64,000 bases of DNA. Source: Natronosalvus sp042663485 (GTDB taxonomy: Archaea; Halobacteriota; Halobacteria; Halobacteriales; Natrialbaceae). The translations under genes and the position numbers were made by a program. How positions within the stretch are numbered: position 1 is the stretch's first letter; the number at the start of each line of letters is the position of its first letter. The notes under the pieces are model-generated. The model made no database searches and had not been told where the DNA came from. It saw nothing but the letters and a program-made list of their open reading frames with translations. Where the stretch lies: NCBI GenBank assembly GCA_042663485.1, contig JBHTAF010000001.1; one strand, 5' to 3'. Positions 59,136 through 64,000 of the stretch are shown here, one piece after another.

Positions 59136-61310
59136 ATGGGTACCTGTATCATCTGTGGCAAACCCGTCGACGACCACGTGTGTGAGTTCCACGAGGAGGA
59201 CGTCGCCTTCGAATTCGAAGGCACCTCCGCGTCGGAACTCGTCACCTCCCGGTACTACCGGGGTTCGGTCGACGGCTACGCTGACTTCGGTCTCTTCGTC
59301 GACATCGGAGACCACGTCACGGGTTTGCTCCATCGAAGCGAGCTGGATCGTCGCCTCGAGAGTCTCGATCTCGAGGCCGGCGACCCGGTCTACGTACAAG
59401 TATTGGACGTCAGAGACAACGGCAACATCGACCTCGGCTGGTCGATCCGCCAGGACGACCGCGAGTTCCGCGGGAAGGTCATCCAGACCCCCGAGGGCGA
59501 CATCCTGCCGGACGAGCGAGCCGACGACGGTACCGAGTCCACTGACGAATCGAACGAGCCACGAACGAGGGATTCCGCCGAGGTGTCGGCCGACGCTGAC
59601 ACCGAGACGACGTTGACCGCCGACGAGCAATCGACACCGGCAGCTGCCGCTGCATCGACCTCGTCCTCGACCGACGCTGGTCACGGCTCGGACTCGAAAT
59701 CGAGTTCGACTTCGACTTCGAGTTCAGACTCGAGTTCGACTTCGGGCTCAAGTGCCCACGCAGCAAGCGCGACCGAGGAAGCGACGCCCTCGACACCGCT
59801 CAACCGGACTACCATCGACACGATCGAGAATCAGGTCGGCTCCATCGTCCGACTCGAGGGCGAGATCACGGGCGTCCGCCAGACCAGCGGCCCGACGGTC
59901 TTCGAACTCAGCGACGAGACCGGCACCGTCGAGTGCGCCGCCTTCGAGGAGGCCGGCGTCCGCGCCTATCCCGCCGTCGAGATTGGCGACGTCGTCACTC
60001 TCGAGGGCGAGGTCGAACGTCACTACGGCGACCTCCAGATCGAAACGGAGACCCTCGAGGTGCTCGAAGGCGAGGACCGCGAGACCGTCACCGAGCGACT
60101 CGAGGACGCCATCGACCAGCAGGCCCGCCCGACCATCGTCGCCCCGCTCGTCGACGACCCGCTCGTCGAGACGCTCGAGGACGAAATCGTCGACGCCGCG
60201 ACGGCCATCCGCCGTGCGGTCGTCGAGGCACGCCCCATCGTCGTCCGCCACAGCGCGACCGCCGACGGCTACGTCGCCGGCGCCGCCCTCGAGCGCGCCA
60301 TCCTGCCGCTAATCGAGGAGAAACACACCCGCGACGACGCCGTCTACCACTACGTCGAGCGCCGACCGCTCGACGGCCACGTCTACGACATGGATGCCGC
60401 CACAGGCGACGTGACCTCGATGCTCGAGGCCCGCGACCGCCACGGCGAGCAGTTGCCGCTGATCGTGCTCGTCGACGCCGGGTCGACGACCGACTCGCTG
60501 GACGGCTTCGAACTGCTCGACATCTACGGCGCCGACCGACTCGTGATCGACGACAGTCGTGCCGACGCGGCGGTCGCCGATGCCGTGGACGTCGTGGTTT
60601 CGCCGTCGCTGACCGACGGTGACGCCAGTGACGACCGCTCGGCGATCACCACGAGCACGCTCGCCGCGAACGTCGCCGCCCACGTCAACGACGACGTGCG
60701 CGCCGACCTCGAGCACCTGCCCGCCGTGAGTTTCTGGGGCGACGTCCCGGAAGCCTACGCCAACCTGGCGGAAAATGCTGGCTACGACGCCGACGCCTGC
60801 GCCGAGCGACGGGAGGCCGTCGCCCTCGAGGCGTACTACCAGTCCTACAAGGACAAGCGCGAACTCGTCGCCGACTTGCTGTTCGATGGCGCCGGCGACG
60901 GCGACCTCGCGGCTCACGTCGCCGCCCAGTTCCGGGCCAAACTCGAGACGGAACTCGAGACAGCCCGGGAGAACATCGAGGTTCGCGACGTCGACGGTCG
61001 GTCGGTCGCCGTGATCGACACCGCGGCGTTCATCCACCGCTTCGACTTCCCGACGACGACGCTGTTGCTCGACGAACTCCACCGACGCGACGAGGAGTCG
61101 GTCACCCTCGGCGTCGGCGAGGACGAACTCTACGTGCGCTCGGACGACGACGTCGACGTCCGCGAACTCGGTTCGACACTCGAGACCATCGTCCCCGACG
61201 CTGGCATCACCGTCGTCGGCGGGCGCGACGGCTACGTCGAGTTCCTCTCTGGCGAACGCGAGGCCGTCCGCGAGGCGGCGCTCGAAGCGCTCGGCGAGAC
61301 GCTCGCGTAA
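59136..61310 (+). CDS. RecJ/Cdc45-like DHH-superfamily protein with S1 and OB domains and a degenerate core, 724 aa
   Basis: Order of domains: an N-terminal zinc knuckle (Cys-Ile-Ile-Cys-Gly and Cys-Glu-Phe-His), an S1 RNA-binding domain (about 40-110: Tyr-Arg-Gly-Ser-Val-Asp-Gly-Tyr-Ala-Asp-Phe-Gly-Leu-Phe-Val), a Ser/Thr/Asp-rich linker (130-225), an OB fold near 230-305, and a DHH/DHHA1-type region from about 360. Canonical motifs are altered: His372-Ser-Ala-Thr-Ala-Asp377 where His-X-Asp-X-Asp is usual, Asp447-Ala-Gly-Ser, and Ile-Asp472-Asp-Ser where Asp-His-His is expected. Exonuclease activity is thus unlikely; a structural, Cdc45-like role is plausible but inferred. Confidence 0.75.
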   Translation: MGTCIICGKPVDDHVCEFHEEDVAFEFEGTSASELVTSRYYRGSVDGYADFGLFVDIGDHVTGLLHRSELDRRLESLDLEAGDPVYVQVLDVRDNGNIDLGWSIRQDDREFRGKVIQTPEGDILPDERADDGTESTDESNEPRTRDSAEVSADADTETTLTADEQSTPAAAAASTSSSTDAGHGSDSKSSSTSTSSSDSSSTSGSSAHAASATEEATPSTPLNRTTIDTIENQVGSIVRLEGEITGVRQTSGPTVFELSDETGTVECAAFEEAGVRAYPAVEIGDVVTLEGEVERHYGDLQIETETLEVLEGEDRETVTERLEDAIDQQARPTIVAPLVDDPLVETLEDEIVDAATAIRRAVVEARPIVVRHSATADGYVAGAALERAILPLIEEKHTRDDAVYHYVERRPLDGHVYDMDAATGDVTSMLEARDRHGEQLPLIVLVDAGSTTDSLDGFELLDIYGADRLVIDDSRADAAVADAVDVVVSPSLTDGDASDDRSAITTSTLAANVAAHVNDDVRADLEHLPAVSFWGDVPEAYANLAENAGYDADACAERREAVALEAYYQSYKDKRELVADLLFDGAGDGDLAAHVAAQFRAKLETELETARENIEVRDVDGRSVAVIDTAAFIHRFDFPTTTLLLDELHRRDEESVTLGVGEDELYVRSDDDVDVRELGSTLETIVPDAGITVVGGRDGYVEFLSGEREAVREAALEALGETLA

Positions 61311-61658
61311 GTCAGTTTTTCTCGTCTCGTCCCGCCCGAGCGGTACCGAATACGAAAAGGGGTACAAATACTTGACTCGGTAAAATCCAGGTCGGATTCA
61401 GGGCCACGCCTAACGAACGCCAACTCTCTTCCAAAACCGGAACCTGAATCGAGCAATAGCTTCGCTCTGGCCCATCGTCGGGGGAAGACTAGAGTCGAAA
61501 ACACGCTGATACGAACTGACGATTGGAGATTCAATTAGACGAAGACGTAGCCGTCGAATCGAAAAAACAGTCTACGTCGTATGCGTAGAGAGGGGCGATC
61601 TGTCAGAAACGACACCTAGAACAGCAAACTTTTAGGGTCACGGCGATATCCGGAAGCA
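61311..61658. other. Intergenic before the histidine kinase
   Basis: No gene is seen. The stretch is moderately AT-rich near 61350-61380 (GGGGTACAAATACTTGAC) and 61560-61630, where CTTTTAGGG at 61629 may be the promoter area of the kinase. Confidence 0.35.
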
Positions 61659-64000
61659 ATGGTTTCGCCTGGACCACCACCGGAACGTACGATAGCGGAC
61701 GTCCAGGAGTTCTTCAGTCGAACCGATCAGCCATCGACACCAGTGTTCACCGAGGAAGTCGCCGAGGCGCTCGAGTGGCCCCCTCAAACCGTCCGTCACT
61801 GTCTGGAGGCCCTCGCTGAGCGGGGCGAAATTCAGACCAAACAGGGAGGCGACTCGAGTCGGATCTGGTGGAAGGCTGAGGAAAACGCTAACGACTCACA
61901 CCAGGACGAAGCGCAGTTCAGCGCCCTCGTGAGTGCCGTCAAAGATTACGCGATTTTCATGCTCGATCCCGAGGGATCGGTCGTCACCTGGAACGAGGGA
62001 GCCGAGCAGATCAAGGGGTATTCCGAAGCGGAGATCACTGGCGAACACTTCTCGACGTTCTATACCGAAGACGATATCGCCGACGAGATTCCCGATCGCA
62101 ATCTCGAAACCGCAGCGACAGCGGGTCGCGTCGAGGACGAGGGGTGGCGGGTCCGTAAGGACGGCTCGAGGTTCTGGGCAAACGTCACGATCACTGCCAT
62201 TCGCGACAGCGAGGGCACCCTTCGAGGATTTACCAAGGTCACGCGTGACATGACCGAGCGTCGCGAGTACGAGCAGCAGCTAGAGGAGCAAGCTGAACGG
62301 CTCGAACAGCAGCGAGACGAGTTCAAGCGGGAACTCGACGACGTCTTCGAGCGAATTGACGACGCGTTCTACGCGCTCGACGACGAGTTCCAGTTCGAAT
62401 ACGTAAACGAGCGCGCCGAGGCGTTTTTCGCTACGTCGGAACGAGAACTTCTCGGGCGAAAACCCTGGGAGGTGCTCGACGTCGACGAATCCGACTCGCT
62501 CTTCGAGAAGTTCGAGACGACGATGGTCACCCAGGAACCGATGAGCTTCGAGCGGTACTCCGACCCACTGGGGATCTGGGCGATGGTCCGCGTATACCCC
62601 TCTGAGTCCGGTCTCTCCGTGTACTTCCGGGATATCACTGAGCGGAAGGAGCGCGAAAGAGAGCTCGAACTGACGCGCGAACTCCTGGAGAAGGCCGAAC
62701 GCATCGCGGACGTCGGCGGCTGGGAGATCGACACCGACACTCGAGAGGTGTTCTGGACCGACCACCTCTTCGAGATTCTGGGGATACCTGACGGCGACGA
62801 ACCACCGCTGGACGAAGCCCTCGACGTCTACCACGAGGAGGATCGATCGATCATCGAGCACGCCGTCGAGGAGGCACTCGACTCCGGCGAGTCGTTCGAC
62901 GTGGAGGTTCGGTTCAGAACACCCGATGGCGAGGTACGCTGGCTTCACGTCAAGGGCGACCCCGACGTCGATGAGGGAGAAGTCGTCTTGCTCCGTGGCG
63001 CAGTCCAGGACATCACCGAGCGAAAAGAACGAGAGTGGGAACTCCAGCGCATCCGAGACCGGATGGAGTTCGCTCTCAATGCTACCGATTCGGTCGTCTG
63101 GGACTGGGACGTCGATGACGACGAAGCGTCGTTCTATCCCTCCGCAGAATCACTCTATGGGACGACAGTCGAAACGTGGGAGGAGTTCGTCGACATAATT
63201 CACCCGGACGATCGACAACGAGCACAACAGGGTATCGAGAAGGCTCTCGAAACAAGTGAGCCAAAGCACGAGGAGATTCGAATTATTCGAGACGGAAACG
63301 TACGGTGGATCGAAGCGCCTGGATACCCCGTACAGGATGATGACGGTTCGACCAGGGTGGTCGGTGTGGCTCGTGACATTACTGAACGAAAGACGTACGA
63401 ACGCAAACTTCAGGAGTCGAACGAGCGCCTCGAGCAGTTCGCGTACGCGGTTTCTCACGACCTCCAGGAGCCGTTACGGATGGTCTCGAGTTATCTCCAG
63501 TTGATCGAGAATCGATATGCCGATGAGTTCGACGAGGACGGTGAGGAATTCATCGAGTTCGCGGTGGATGGTGCTGACCGGATGCGGTCGATGATCCAGG
63601 ACTTACTGGAGTACTCCCGTATCCAGACGGAGGGCGATGCGTTCGAACCGGTGGAACTGGACGCAATCCTCGAGGACGTGTTGGCCGATCTCCAGTTTCA
63701 GATCGAAGAACACGACGCCAACGTCACGATTGCCGATCTCCCGGAGGTCGAGGGTGACGCGAGCCAGCTTCGCCAGTTATTCCAGAATTTGCTCGATAAC
63801 GCTATCGAATACAGCGGTGACGAACCGCCACGCGTTCACATCTCGGCCACACGAGACGGTGACGAGTGGGTCGTGTCGGTCTGTGACGAGGGGATCGGAA
63901 TCGACCAGGAGGATCAGAATCGAATTTTCGATGTATTCCAGCGACTTCATACGCAAGAAGAATACGCCGGTACGGGTATCGGACTCGCGCTTTGTAAGCG
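61659..64000 (+). CDS. Multi-PAS histidine kinase with N-terminal winged helix, partial
   Basis: The frame is open to the end of the window (about 780 codons), so the C-terminus is missing. The parts are: a winged helix (residues about 5-70: Thr-Glu-Glu-Val-Ala-Glu-Ala-Leu and Arg-Ile-Trp-Trp-Lys), four PAS domains each ending near Asp-Ile-Thr-Glu-Arg or Asp-Met-Thr-Glu-Arg, and HisKA with phospho-acceptor His600 in Val-Ser-His-Asp-Leu-Gln-Glu-Pro-Leu. The HATPase has Leu-Leu-Asp-Asn-Ala-Ile-Glu-Tyr (N box), Asp-Glu-Gly-Ile-Gly-Ile (G1) and Gly-Thr-Gly-Ile-Gly-Leu (G2). It is a cytoplasmic sensor without membrane segments. A receiver-only regulator such as that at 26378 is a plausible partner, not shown. 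Confidence 0.9.
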   Translation, partial: MVSPGPPPERTIADVQEFFSRTDQPSTPVFTEEVAEALEWPPQTVRHCLEALAERGEIQTKQGGDSSRIWWKAEENANDSHQDEAQFSALVSAVKDYAIFMLDPEGSVVTWNEGAEQIKGYSEAEITGEHFSTFYTEDDIADEIPDRNLETAATAGRVEDEGWRVRKDGSRFWANVTITAIRDSEGTLRGFTKVTRDMTERREYEQQLEEQAERLEQQRDEFKRELDDVFERIDDAFYALDDEFQFEYVNERAEAFFATSERELLGRKPWEVLDVDESDSLFEKFETTMVTQEPMSFERYSDPLGIWAMVRVYPSESGLSVYFRDITERKERERELELTRELLEKAERIADVGGWEIDTDTREVFWTDHLFEILGIPDGDEPPLDEALDVYHEEDRSIIEHAVEEALDSGESFDVEVRFRTPDGEVRWLHVKGDPDVDEGEVVLLRGAVQDITERKEREWELQRIRDRMEFALNATDSVVWDWDVDDDEASFYPSAESLYGTTVETWEEFVDIIHPDDRQRAQQGIEKALETSEPKHEEIRIIRDGNVRWIEAPGYPVQDDDGSTRVVGVARDITERKTYERKLQESNERLEQFAYAVSHDLQEPLRMVSSYLQLIENRYADEFDEDGEEFIEFAVDGADRMRSMIQDLLEYSRIQTEGDAFEPVELDAILEDVLADLQFQIEEHDANVTIADLPEVEGDASQLRQLFQNLLDNAIEYSGDEPPRVHISATRDGDEWVVSVCDEGIGIDQEDQNRIFDVFQRLHTQEEYAGTGIGLALCK

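Noticed and set aside
1..64000. CRISPR array or cas genes
   Set aside because: No regularly spaced repeats and no Cas-like protein were found on either strand.

Overview
The window is haloarchaeal chromosome. The proteins are strongly acidic, twin-arginine signals and lipoboxes are frequent, a halocyanin-type copper domain and several haloarchaea-restricted families (DUF7344, DUF7504, receiver-only response regulators) are present, and the archaeal gene order S13-S4-S11-RpoD / L18e-L13-S9-RpoN-RpoK-enolase-S2 is intact, with tRNA-Ser and tRNA-Leu in front of the two halves. GC content is high with heavy use of CTC/GAG/GAC codons from about 10.7 kb onwards, but clearly lower in the first 8-10 kb. 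A member of the Natrialbales fits, but the genus cannot be settled from this sequence.

Layout. 1-8,387: a low-GC integrated element. It carries small coiled-coil and membrane proteins, a putative PD-(D/E)XK nuclease, two divergent Orc1/Cdc6-type ATPases, a response regulator and a zinc-finger microprotein lying between insertion-sequence ends, and a DUF7344 protein with a membrane zinc peptidase. It ends at a 41-nt copy of the 3' half of tRNA-Gly(GCC), a typical attachment-site scar. 8,388-10,717: a second accessory stretch with a FokI-like nuclease and a possible transposon remnant. 10,718-28,900: chromosomal genes, including a potassium channel, a decayed lamin-tail/metallo-beta-lactamase lipoprotein, a Tat-exported M14 carboxypeptidase, an unlinked nuoCD, a zinc alcohol dehydrogenase, a cupredoxin-glucose dehydrogenase fusion, a MetE-like methyltransferase, a VOC enzyme, a response regulator and moaA. 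28,927-32,347: a DUF4129-DUF58-membrane protein operon. 32,531-38,932: tRNA, ribosomal protein, RNA polymerase and enolase genes. 39,085-45,500: a TRIC-like channel; an aminotransferase-like, phosphodiesterase and FemAB-like group; a small winged-helix regulator; and phoU.

45,499-46,598: a compact mobile element with imperfect inverted ends and a perfect 8-bp target duplication (GAGTCGCC). It carries a lipoprotein gene where a transposase would be expected. 46,645-55,424: a DUF7344 membrane protein, an RNase Z-like hydrolase, and two large MMPL/RND exporters followed by a TrmB-type regulator. 55,450-64,000: pelota, DUF4870, OsmC, an UPF0173 hydrolase, a RecJ/Cdc45-like protein with a degenerate DHH core, and the start of a multi-PAS histidine kinase that runs off the window.

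The observations most worth following are: (i) the two elements bounded by the same kind of insertion-sequence ends but carrying passenger genes (a lipoprotein; a response regulator plus zinc finger); (ii) the divergent Orc1/Cdc6 pair with complementary defects, one with a winged helix but a Walker B Glu-to-Gln change, the other with an intact Walker B but no winged helix; (iii) the tRNA-Gly attachment scar; and (iv) the RecJ-like protein that has lost its DHH residues.
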